From contig JACNKP010000037.1 in the NCBI GenBank assembly GCA_014381985.1, positions 1 through 51,603 on the forward strand: a stretch of DNA of 51,603 nt, given 5' to 3'. A program made the position numbers and the translations under genes. This document shows positions 43,654 to 51,574 of the stretch, in pieces (position 1 is the first letter of the stretch; every line of letters begins with the position of its first letter). This stretch comes from SAR92 clade bacterium. GTDB lineage: Bacteria > Pseudomonadota > Gammaproteobacteria > Pseudomonadales > Porticoccaceae. Below the pieces are notes generated by a model, which did no database searches, was not told the DNA's origin, and saw nothing but the letters and a program-made list of their open reading frames with translations.

Positions 43654-45620
43654 TTACTTCAATAATACAGTGGAAAAAAGCAATGATCGTGACTTTGTAT
43701 CGCCAAGTGAGGAAAATGCATCGCCTCAGTAAATTGGGTGCTGTGTTTTGTTTGAGTTGCTGCCTGGCGACTGAGGTTATGTCATCAGAAACTGTGCAGA
43801 TAAATTTTCGTGATGCAGATATCCGCAGTGTTATTGAAAGTGTTGCCGAAATTACCGGTAAATCCTTTGTACTAGATCCACGGGTTAAGGGCAAGGTGAC
43901 TATTATCTCGCCGCAGCCAATTGATTCCGATTTACTCTACCAAGCAATTTTGTCCGCGATTCAGGTGCAGGGATTTCAAGCCATTGATGATGGTGCTGTG
44001 ACTCGAATTATTCCGTTCTCTCAGGCTTTCAATTTTGCTGGTGGCAATGGTGACAACACCTTGGAGACTGAGATTATCAAGGTTAAATATGTACAGGCAG
44101 AAACTTTGGTGCCTGTGTTAAAACCTCTACTGAGTAATGGAGCAAGATTGCTAGCGTTTGCCCAAAGCAACTATTTGGTTATTTCTGATATTCGCAGTAA
44201 CGTGAATGAAGTAAAACGAATTTTGCGAAAACTGGATGATCCTAATCAAACTGCGGTTGAGGTTATTAATCTTAAGTATATTTCAGCCGGAGAGGCTGTA
44301 CATATTGCTGGGCAACTCAAACAATTACAAAAACAAGAATTATCACTGGTAGAGGACGGACTCAACAATCGTATTATTGTGAGTGGCCCAGGTATTGCCC
44401 GTACATCCTTTAAAAACATGCTCAAGCTGCTTGATCTACCATCGGCCAAAAAAGGTAGTGTTGAAGTTATCTATCTCGATTATTCACGTGCAGCGGAAAT
44501 TAAACCTATTATCGATGGCATGCTTGGCTCAGATGTATTTTTGCGTCTAGCGGGGGAGTCTGTAGGTGACAGAAAATCTAAATCCGCAACTAGCTATAAA
44601 ATTGAAATTGATGAGCTTAACAATGCGTTGGTGATGGCAGCGCCTTCGGCGGTTATTCGTGAGATAAGAAGTGTCGTTGCCAAGCTGGATATCGCTCGCC
44701 CTCAAGTCCTCATCGAGGCGGTCATTGCTGAATTATCTGAGGGTCAGGCAAGAAACCTTAGCTCTCAATTAGTTATTACGGGTAGAGATCGCGGGGGATA
44801 CTTAACAAATTTTGACGGCGTTTTAGCAGGCCTTCTGGGTAGCGCTATAGGGAGTGGCGGCACTGACAATGCAAATTCAACAGCAATTGCATCTGCATTA
44901 CCTAAGTCTGTTATTGGAGTGGTTGGCGATTTTGATAGTGAAAAAAATAGAGGTATAGGTTTATTGGTTCAGGCATTGAAAACCGATGGGCGGACTAAAA
45001 TACTATCAACACCTTCAGTGATTACCCTAGATAATGAGGAGGCTAACCTTTCGGTGGGTGAGCAGGTTCCCTTTCCCTCGGGGAGCTACGCTAGTACCAA
45101 TAATTCTAACAGTGTTAATCCTTTTACGACTGTCAATCGTGAAGACGTCGGTGTGATGCTTAAGGTCAAGCCCCAAATTAGTAAGGGTAACGCAGTAAGG
45201 TTGGAGATAGAGCAGGAATCATCAAAGGTTAAAGCGGGCAGTGCTGACTCTCAGTTTGGCGCTACTACCACCAAAAGTACGATGCAAACTAACGTCATGA
45301 TTCAAGATGGCGAGCTATTGATTCTGGGGGGGCTAATCGAGGGACAAACTGATAGTAGCGCCTCCAAAGTGCCTTTTTTGGGTGATATTCCCATAATCGG
45401 TAATCTGTTTAGATCCTCCAGTAAAGGTAACAGCGAAAAAGTTCTAATGATGTTTATTAGACCGACCATTATTCGCACGCCGGAAGATGCTCGGGCGCTG
45501 TCAAAATCTAAGTTTGAGCATTTAATTACGCGAGATTTTGATGGTGAAAATGAAGGTACTGTAACTAAGCAACTAAAAGAGTTTATAAACCAAGGACAGG
45601 ATTTAGAAATTACAGAGTAA
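43650..45620 (+). CDS. gspD: Type II secretion outer-membrane secretin GspD
   Basis: GspD forms the outer-membrane channel. The product of up to 656 residues has a signal peptide, an N0 domain (VQINFRDADIRSVIESVAEI) and N1-N3 repeats. The secretin domain includes VGVMLKVKPQISKGNAVRLEI and the closing IIRTPEDAR region. The first ATG overlaps the gspC stop by 4 bp. ATGs at 43683 and 43716 would give shorter, more usual signal peptides. No lipobox is seen, so targeting would need a GspS-like or other route. Confidence 0.96.
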   Translation: MITSIIQWKKAMIVTLYRQVRKMHRLSKLGAVFCLSCCLATEVMSSETVQINFRDADIRSVIESVAEITGKSFVLDPRVKGKVTIISPQPIDSDLLYQAILSAIQVQGFQAIDDGAVTRIIPFSQAFNFAGGNGDNTLETEIIKVKYVQAETLVPVLKPLLSNGARLLAFAQSNYLVISDIRSNVNEVKRILRKLDDPNQTAVEVINLKYISAGEAVHIAGQLKQLQKQELSLVEDGLNNRIIVSGPGIARTSFKNMLKLLDLPSAKKGSVEVIYLDYSRAAEIKPIIDGMLGSDVFLRLAGESVGDRKSKSATSYKIEIDELNNALVMAAPSAVIREIRSVVAKLDIARPQVLIEAVIAELSEGQARNLSSQLVITGRDRGGYLTNFDGVLAGLLGSAIGSGGTDNANSTAIASALPKSVIGVVGDFDSEKNRGIGLLVQALKTDGRTKILSTPSVITLDNEEANLSVGEQVPFPSGSYASTNNSNSVNPFTTVNREDVGVMLKVKPQISKGNAVRLEIEQESSKVKAGSADSQFGATTTKSTMQTNVMIQDGELLILGGLIEGQTDSSASKVPFLGDIPIIGNLFRSSSKGNSEKVLMMFIRPTIIRTPEDARALSKSKFEHLITRDFDGENEGTVTKQLKEFINQGQDLEITE

Positions 45621-45629
45621 CGGCAGGCT

Positions 45630-47366
45630 ATGAGTATTTATTTACAGCATTTTGCCCTAAAGCGAGAGCCGTTCTCGATTGTGCCTGATCCTGACTTTTT
45701 ATATCCGAGCCAGCAACATCGTCAAGCAGTTGCCCATCTAAAATACGGCCTCGACCGGGAAGGCGGATTTATACTGCTAACCGGTGAAGTCGGCACCGGA
45801 AAGACCACCCTTACCCGTACTATGCTGCAACGTATTCCTGCCCATGTCCGGGTGGCTTATGTGTTAAATAGTAAGCTCAATGAGACTGATCTCTTAGCCA
45901 GCATATGCGATGAGCTGGCCATTAAACTGCAAAAAAGTAAAAATCTATCATTTTCTAAAATTTGCATCGATGCCTTAAACCAAGATTTGCTTGCCAGTCA
46001 TGCTAAAGGGCAAAAGACCTTAATTGTTATTGAGGAGGCTCAGAACCTGAGTGCGGATGTTCTGGAAACACTCCGGTTACTCAGTAATCTTGAGACTAAC
46101 ACCCATAAATTATTACATATTCTTCTTGTGGGTCAGCCAGAATTGCTGGAGATACTCGGACAAAAGCAGCTACGCCAACTCAATCAACGAGTGGTGTCGC
46201 GTTTTCATCTTTTACCGCTAGATCAGTCTGAGTTGTCCAACTACATTAATCACCGGTTACATCATGCGGGTGCGGCGGGTCCGATCTTTGATCAAGGCTG
46301 TATTAAGGTGTTATTCAGACTGACTAAAGGCGTACCTCGGCTGATTAATCTCATTTGCCACCAATCATTGTTAGCGGCTTACTCTCTAGGGGCCAAGAGT
46401 GTCTCGCCAGCCTTAGTGAAAGATGCGTCAGTAGAAATTTTAAGCGGTCTTGATAATGGTAAGCCAAACACCTCAAATAAACCCCTGATAGTGGTACTTT
46501 TGTTAGTTTTAATGATGGTTTCAGTTTTTATGCTCCTACCGCGAAGTACTCTAGATTCATTGGGATTTTTAGTCGCTATCGATAAACCGAACGCGGAGAT
46601 AGTGACGTCCAAAGCGGAAAATATTATATCGAAGGGAACCGGTCCGACTGCAGAAGATGTGATGGAAAAGGATAATGAATTATTAGTGGTTGATGATCTA
46701 GTTGCTGACTCGGTTGAACAGAGCGCCACACTATCGTTTATCGTTGAAGAGAGCATAATTGACTCAGGCTTCACTGAGACATCTAACCCTTTGGTTAATT
46801 TACTGGCTGTTTGGTCTATAGCAAGTTCTGAGGTGTACTCTCCTGAAGCCTTTGCTGGAATTGCAACAACATTTGGTTTGCAGTCAGAAAAGGTAACCCC
46901 AGCAACTCCGTGGATGTTAAGCGCTATAGATAGGCCAGGAATCGTGGTGTTAAATGAGAATGGTGGATTATTGAAAAGCTACTTGTTAACGTACATTGAT
47001 GAAGATTCAGTGACCCTCAGAATAAAGGATGGTGAGATAGATCTTGACCTCGATCAGTTTAAAGATCGCTGGACTGGTAGCTTTCTGTATCTGTGGCGGC
47101 CCCATAAAGAGTTTGACCTTCTTATGCAGGGCGATACTGATAAGTTAGCCATGAGTTGGCTACAAGAGAAACTTAGCATGGATGATGAGGGTATTGAGAA
47201 AGTTATTACCGGTGGCCGCTATACCGAAGCGGTGAAAGATCAAGTAGTGGGATTTCAGCGCCGGCATGGCCTCAAAGCCGATGGTATTGTTGGTAGACAA
47301 ACCCTGATGCGACTAAATGAACTTTTCGATGATGAAATACCCAGATTAACAGGTAGTACTCACTAA
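45630..47366 (+). CDS. gspA: GspA/ExeA-type ATPase with peptidoglycan-binding domain
   Basis: The 578-residue product has an AAA ATPase domain with Walker A GEVGTGKT (52-59) and Walker B LIVIEEAQ (131-138). One membrane segment lies at about 284-304. A periplasmic region like the C39-peptidase-like part of ExeA follows, and then a C-terminal peptidoglycan-binding domain (YTEAVKDQVVGFQRRHGLKA). In Aeromonas, ExeA with ExeB lets the secretin pass through and assemble across the cell wall. It follows gspD by 9 bp. Confidence 0.92.
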   Translation: MSIYLQHFALKREPFSIVPDPDFLYPSQQHRQAVAHLKYGLDREGGFILLTGEVGTGKTTLTRTMLQRIPAHVRVAYVLNSKLNETDLLASICDELAIKLQKSKNLSFSKICIDALNQDLLASHAKGQKTLIVIEEAQNLSADVLETLRLLSNLETNTHKLLHILLVGQPELLEILGQKQLRQLNQRVVSRFHLLPLDQSELSNYINHRLHHAGAAGPIFDQGCIKVLFRLTKGVPRLINLICHQSLLAAYSLGAKSVSPALVKDASVEILSGLDNGKPNTSNKPLIVVLLLVLMMVSVFMLLPRSTLDSLGFLVAIDKPNAEIVTSKAENIISKGTGPTAEDVMEKDNELLVVDDLVADSVEQSATLSFIVEESIIDSGFTETSNPLVNLLAVWSIASSEVYSPEAFAGIATTFGLQSEKVTPATPWMLSAIDRPGIVVLNENGGLLKSYLLTYIDEDSVTLRIKDGEIDLDLDQFKDRWTGSFLYLWRPHKEFDLLMQGDTDKLAMSWLQEKLSMDDEGIEKVITGGRYTEAVKDQVVGFQRRHGLKADGIVGRQTLMRLNELFDDEIPRLTGSTH

Positions 47367-47911
47367 TGTCCTTCATTCTTGATGCCCTAAAAAAAGCGGA
47401 ACGAGATCGGTTGCGAGAAGACCCCAAAAATTTGGATGATTTTGCTAGTGCGCATTGGGATCCATATGAAAAAACGTCTTCAACCTTAGCCCCGCGGAAT
47501 TGGCTGCTGGGTTTTCTGGTGATAATCATTGTTTTCGGGCTGGTGCTGTATATCCAGGGCTGGAAGATTAACCCCACAACTGATATTACTTCAGTTGCGA
47601 CTCTACAGCCGGCGCAAATCGAGGGTTCATTACCTTCCGCAGTCGATATTAAACCTGAGTTGGATGCTGAGCTGTCTCTGTCGTCAGCGGCAGAACAACC
47701 CATTACTGCGGCTACCTCATCGCTGCCAGAACTTATCGTTGCTGGACATATGTTTATTGCAGAGGGCTCAAGTTCCAATAGGTTGTTTATTGGGCAGAGC
47801 AGTTATCGAGAGGGGGATAAAATAAGTCAGGAATGGACGTTAGTGTCTATTCAGCCAGACTATTACATTATCAGCGCTGGTGAAAGCACAGAAATATTAC
47901 CTTATCGTTAG
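47366..47911 (+). CDS. gspB: GspB/ExeB-type secretin assembly protein
   Basis: The 181-residue product starts MSFILDALKKAERDRLRE, the common cytoplasmic signature of GspB/ExeB proteins. It has one membrane segment (46-65), a variable periplasmic linker, and a C-terminal GspB domain with PELIVAGHMFIAEGSSSNRLFI and SYREGDKISQEWTLVSIQ. It partners with GspA. The ATG overlaps the gspA stop by one base, and its own stop overlaps the convergent aceK stop by 4 bp. Confidence 0.9.
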   Translation: MSFILDALKKAERDRLREDPKNLDDFASAHWDPYEKTSSTLAPRNWLLGFLVIIIVFGLVLYIQGWKINPTTDITSVATLQPAQIEGSLPSAVDIKPELDAELSLSSAAEQPITAATSSLPELIVAGHMFIAEGSSSNRLFIGQSSYREGDKISQEWTLVSIQPDYYIISAGESTEILPYR

Positions 47912-49677
47912 TCAGAAAAGACTTCTAGTAATGAACCCTTGCCGCGATCAAATCGTTTGGCGCGCCTATAGGGGAATACGTCAACGACATACCCATCACG
48001 TATCTGAGCTTGTAAATTTTGCCAGAAGCTCATGTCATAGAGATCGCTGTGCATCCCCTCAAATATTTTTCTAGCCTTCATATTGCCAGAGAAAAAGAGT
48101 CTAAATTCTTCTGGAAAAATATCATCAGGGCCCACGGTATACCAGGTACCCGACTGCATTTCTTCTTGCTCGGTTCTGGGTTCGGGGATTTTGCGAAAGT
48201 TACATTTTGTGAGTGTGGCAATTTCGTCATAATCGTAGAACACCACTCTACCATGACGAGTAACGCCAAAGTTTTTAAGTGGCATGTCGCCGGGGAAAAT
48301 ATTTGCCGCCGCGAGTTGTTTAATACAGTTGCCATATTCTTCCATAGCACTTTGCATTTCTTCTTGATTGGCAGTTTCCAAGTAGATGTTAAGTGGCGTC
48401 ATGTAACGCTCTGTATACAGATGCCTAATCAATAATTTATCACCGCGTATTTCTATTTGGGACCCTGCAACGGCTTGTAGTTCCTTTACCAGAGCATCTG
48501 AAAAACGATTTAAGGGAAAAATCAGGTCGTCAAATTCCTGGGTGTCTGCCATTCGGCCGATGCGATCGCTGCGAGATACTAAACGATATTTTTCTCTCAC
48601 GATTTGATGAGTTACTTCCTTAGGTGGAGCAAACTTATCTTTTATAATTTTAAATACAATATTGTAGGACGGAAGGGTGAACACAGTCATAACCATGCCT
48701 TTAATGCCTGGCGCGATAATAAATTGGTCTTCAGAGGTATTTAGGTGACCGACCAACTGACGATAAAATTCTGTTTTAGCGTGTTTAGGAAACCCCATGG
48801 CATTATAGATTTCATAATCTAGCTTATTTGGCATTAAGCTTTTTAGAAAGTGAGCGTATTGGTATGGCAGTGGCGCATCGACCATAAAATGATTATGTGT
48901 AAAACTAAATACCACGCTGAGTTCGTCTACAGTGAATAAGGCAGTATCGACATATAAGCCGCCTTCTTCATTGTTTAGAATAACGAGTACCATAGGGAAA
49001 GTATTATCACCGTCGACCACTCGTCCGACCATATAGGCGGCTTTACCCCGATAGAATGTTGATTCTAAAAGATCAAATTTTACAGCGCTGTGAGGCCCTT
49101 GGATGTATGGGGCCACTTCTTGGTTAAAGACACCCATAATGCAATCAAGATCTAGAGTTAAGTCCTCTTTGGGTAGCGAGAATTCAGATTCTTCAATAAT
49201 TCGCTGAAAGGTTTCTCGAAAGGCTTCTCCTTCATAGCGCACAAAAATACTGTACTCCGCTTCAGGTGCTTCGAGCAACTGCGAAGATAGAACATAGATA
49301 ATATCGTCGCTAATTTTATCGTGATCGTGAATATCACTAAACACAGAATTAAAAAACGTCTCTGCGATCTCAAAGTTAGGAAAATTGAAGACGAGTTGGG
49401 TGTAGGCTGTCTTTGCTTCACTCCAAAGAGAGAGATTGGCGATATCTTTATTAGTCACCATCTCTAAATATTGTACAGTTTGTGTGATTTTATCTTTGTA
49501 CAGTTCTAGCCGTTCAACGTTGGCTTGGCGTACGCCATGCCAGTCGGCTTTCTCATAACGTGCTTTGGCGCTCAATGTTGAATTCAGGTAGTCCGCAAAA
49601 TAGCTACGAAAGCCATTCAAAATGGTTTTCGCCATTCGCCGAGCAGTAGAATTGTGAATTAAAGGTTGAAGTGCCAT
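47908..49677 (-). CDS. aceK: Isocitrate dehydrogenase kinase/phosphatase
   Basis: AceK phosphorylates and dephosphorylates isocitrate dehydrogenase, switching carbon between the TCA cycle and the glyoxylate shunt. The 589-residue product has the family length and blocks such as AVKFDLLESTFYRGKAAYMV, HTEFYRQL-like FYRQLVGHL, and the kinase segment GDMPLKNFGVTRHGRVVFYD. No aceA or aceB lies nearby. Instead it follows a replication-type gene by 20 bp on the same strand, and its stop overlaps gspB on the other strand. Confidence 0.97.
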   Translation of the reverse strand: MALQPLIHNSTARRMAKTILNGFRSYFADYLNSTLSAKARYEKADWHGVRQANVERLELYKDKITQTVQYLEMVTNKDIANLSLWSEAKTAYTQLVFNFPNFEIAETFFNSVFSDIHDHDKISDDIIYVLSSQLLEAPEAEYSIFVRYEGEAFRETFQRIIEESEFSLPKEDLTLDLDCIMGVFNQEVAPYIQGPHSAVKFDLLESTFYRGKAAYMVGRVVDGDNTFPMVLVILNNEEGGLYVDTALFTVDELSVVFSFTHNHFMVDAPLPYQYAHFLKSLMPNKLDYEIYNAMGFPKHAKTEFYRQLVGHLNTSEDQFIIAPGIKGMVMTVFTLPSYNIVFKIIKDKFAPPKEVTHQIVREKYRLVSRSDRIGRMADTQEFDDLIFPLNRFSDALVKELQAVAGSQIEIRGDKLLIRHLYTERYMTPLNIYLETANQEEMQSAMEEYGNCIKQLAAANIFPGDMPLKNFGVTRHGRVVFYDYDEIATLTKCNFRKIPEPRTEQEEMQSGTWYTVGPDDIFPEEFRLFFSGNMKARKIFEGMHSDLYDMSFWQNLQAQIRDGYVVDVFPYRRAKRFDRGKGSLLEVFSD

Positions 49678-49697
49678 AAAACGGTTCTCGCTGACCC

Positions 49698-50363
49698 TTA
49701 GTCGAGCAATTTTTTTAAGTTTTTTAATTGCTGTTGATTGTGTTTTTTAGTGGCCGGCACCTGCGAGACTTCGGGCAATGCTGGGGGTAGGTCAACTGCT
49801 AGCTTTTCACCCGCTATTATACGGTCACAATACTGTTGGTAGATTTCACTATATGCCGGCAGTGCTTTGGTTTCGATAGCATTAGCTAACATATGCCAAC
49901 CGGCATCCCGGCCTGCCAGATAAACGGCTGGATGAGACCAAGATTGCTCGGCTTTTGGGCTACGTTTATTGCACGCTTCTTGATAAGCCTTTCTGGGAGT
50001 CGGCAGTCCCGCTGGCATACCTACATAACGACAGGCGTTGAGCATTTTATGTAAAGTTGGCAGGTATTCACTGTCTGCGATAATTTTTTCTGCCGCCGCG
50101 CAAATGACGTTAGGAGCAAAGTCATTGAGCTTACTCAACCATAATTTTTTAGCGAGTCCAACAGATTCATTTTTATCACCAAAAGCGCTGTAATATTGAT
50201 TGTGGTAATTAGCTCTAAAAAGGGCAAACACCTGATTAATGGCATCAATTAGTTCGGCGCTAGCAGCAGGTGTTGATTTAGGACGCCCAGCTGCGGTCGG
50301 TGAGATCTTCGACGAAGCTGCGATCCCGGATGCGACCTTTTGAATATCCTTGCTGTTTGCCAT
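49698..50363 (-). CDS. Lambda-P-like replication protein (putative helicase loader)
   Basis: The 221-residue product has a low-complexity N-terminus (1-35) and then a core resembling phage lambda P. The pattern is IDAINQVFALFRANYHNQYY (39-58), AKKLWLSKLNDFAPNVICAA (71-90) and SEYLPTLHKMLNACR (98-112). After these come HPAVYLAGRDAGW (144-156) and a basic C-terminal tail. Lambda P delivers DnaB helicase to DNA. The family call is by eye. The gene overlaps the DnaT-repeat gene by 86 bp, so the two are surely cotranscribed. No phage structural genes are nearby. Confidence 0.68.
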   Translation of the reverse strand: MANSKDIQKVASGIAASSKISPTAAGRPKSTPAASAELIDAINQVFALFRANYHNQYYSAFGDKNESVGLAKKLWLSKLNDFAPNVICAAAEKIIADSEYLPTLHKMLNACRYVGMPAGLPTPRKAYQEACNKRSPKAEQSWSHPAVYLAGRDAGWHMLANAIETKALPAYSEIYQQYCDRIIAGEKLAVDLPPALPEVSQVPATKKHNQQQLKNLKKLLD

Positions 50364-51387
50364 TTGAAGTTTCCGTTAACAATTTACTTTGATGCGCCCA
50401 TTGACGCTTCACATATTGTAAGAATTTAGTGCTCCAGGAGCATTGAGGTGTTCCATTTTCTTGCCAGTATAAAACAAACTCGGGGATTATTTTTTCGGCA
50501 AATGGGCGCTCTATATTTGCCATTCTCAAGACATCATACACTGCTTCTTTAGGTTTCCATTGCGCTGTGATTAGTCGGGGCATTGAGTCTTGTTCCATCA
50601 TGCCGTTAAAAAATTGCCATTGTCGTCTTATATGCTGGATAAATTTTGAATCCCAAGTGCTTGATAGATCACCTCGATCTCGCCAATAGAGAATAAATTC
50701 TGGGATGGCGTCATCAATAAAGTTAGTATTAATACCGCCTTTAGTCACCAAGATATCTAGGGCATCTGCCGAAGGTCGCCACTCTCCAGTCACTGAGATT
50801 TCTTTCCGCCTCCGATTTTGAGTGGTTTCAGCTTGCTGCCATTGGCGCCAAACTTCTTTAATATATTTTGATTCCCAGCTGTGTCGGGGCACATTTCGTT
50901 CGCGCCAGTAAGCGACAAATTGTGGTATTTGCTGCTGAGCAAACTCTCGAGTCACACCGAGTTGCGCAAGTTGACGCAGCGCATCCTCGCTCGGCTGCCA
51001 ACTGCCACCAATCGTTTTTGCTGAATGAGGATTACTTGTTGCTGGCGGGGGTGCAAGCCTAGTAGACCCTGGCGATACGGAAATGGAATTTTCGTTAAAG
51101 GCGAAACGAAAATCATGGTGGGCGGTAAAAGGACCTCCACCAATTAATAATAACCCTTTCTCATGCAGGCTTGCCGACAATCGACGAAAGTCATCGTGAC
51201 CCCAAAAGGGTGCCAGCTCGAGAAGTTTATCGGAGGGCAATGTGATCCAGTCAAAACCGCTGCTGCTGACAGGGCTACCATGGCTGATGCATTCCTGCAG
51301 AAGTTGCAGCAATACGGTCTCCTCTAGGCCAATGGTTGCGGCCAAGGTTGGAGAAATAACAATAGGTTTTTCAGGAATTAACGACAT
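50278..51387 (-). CDS. DnaT-like protein with three tandem DnaT-type DNA-binding domains
   Basis: The 369-residue product has an N-terminal domain (about 1-100, winged-helix-like around DWITLPSDKLLELAPFWGHD). Three repeats spaced 73-74 residues follow, starting at Trp-130, Trp-203 and Trp-277. Each reads W-x-P, then IP-x-F-x-x-YW, then W-x-SK and ends RQW, the pattern of the DnaT DNA-binding domain. E. coli DnaT has a single copy and acts in primosome assembly at restart. A basic tail overlaps the next gene by 86 bp. The ATG at 51387 follows GAGTAATATC. Confidence 0.78.
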   Translation of the reverse strand: MSLIPEKPIVISPTLAATIGLEETVLLQLLQECISHGSPVSSSGFDWITLPSDKLLELAPFWGHDDFRRLSASLHEKGLLLIGGGPFTAHHDFRFAFNENSISVSPGSTRLAPPPATSNPHSAKTIGGSWQPSEDALRQLAQLGVTREFAQQQIPQFVAYWRERNVPRHSWESKYIKEVWRQWQQAETTQNRRRKEISVTGEWRPSADALDILVTKGGINTNFIDDAIPEFILYWRDRGDLSSTWDSKFIQHIRRQWQFFNGMMEQDSMPRLITAQWKPKEAVYDVLRMANIERPFAEKIIPEFVLYWQENGTPQCSWSTKFLQYVKRQWAHQSKLLTETSNGKQQGYSKGRIRDRSFVEDLTDRSWAS

Positions 51388-51438
51388 GATATTACTCTAT
51401 CAGAAAGCTACTGCTTGGACGAGATAAACATGGCGTCA

Positions 51439-51466
51439 GTTACGCTGTATTTTTAATGTTCGTAAC
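51439..51466. repeat. Inverted repeat GTTACG-N16-CGTAAC between the DnaT-like gene and radA
   Basis: GTTACG (51439-51444) and CGTAAC (51461-51466) are perfect inverted copies 16 bp apart, in the 187-bp divergent intergenic region. It could be an operator for the DnaT-like gene or a weak hairpin. Six-base arms alone are only modest evidence. Confidence 0.4.
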
Positions 51467-51499
51467 CTTGGGCAACTATCGCTCACGTGGGGGTGTTAT

Positions 51500-51534
51500 T
51501 TCGAATGGCATTAGTACTGTACATAATACCAGTA
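51500..51534 (+). promoter_or_regulatory. LexA-box-like operator overlapping a candidate radA promoter
   Basis: At 51515-51534 the sequence reads TA-CTGT-N8-CCAG-TA, one base from the symmetric gammaproteobacterial LexA consensus CTGT-N8-ACAG, and it keeps the flanking TA bases. A possible promoter, -35 TTCGAA (51500-51505), 16 bp, -10 CATAAT (51522-51527), would have its -10 inside the box, as expected for repression. The site is 40 bp before the radA start. Confidence 0.6.
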
Positions 51535-51574
51535 ATAAGATTAAATAACCCTTAGTAGATGCAGGAGGTGTTCA

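Noticed and set aside
47272-47778. A 168-residue minus-strand frame over gspA and gspB
   Set aside because: It overlaps genes with clear domain evidence and has no motif or ribosome binding site of its own.
48019-48435. A 138-residue plus-strand frame inside aceK
   Set aside because: aceK is intact and well conserved through this stretch. The frame is antisense chance.
50278-50363. A frameshift joining the DnaT-repeat and P-like genes into one gene
   Set aside because: Both frames carry complete, distinct domain sets, and the third DnaT repeat ends well before the overlap. Two genes fit better than one broken gene.
49698-51387. A prophage boundary or integrated element around the replication genes
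   Set aside because: No integrase, attachment-site repeats, tRNA or phage structural genes are visible, and the flanks are housekeeping genes. The right flank is cut by the window, so this is not fully excluded.
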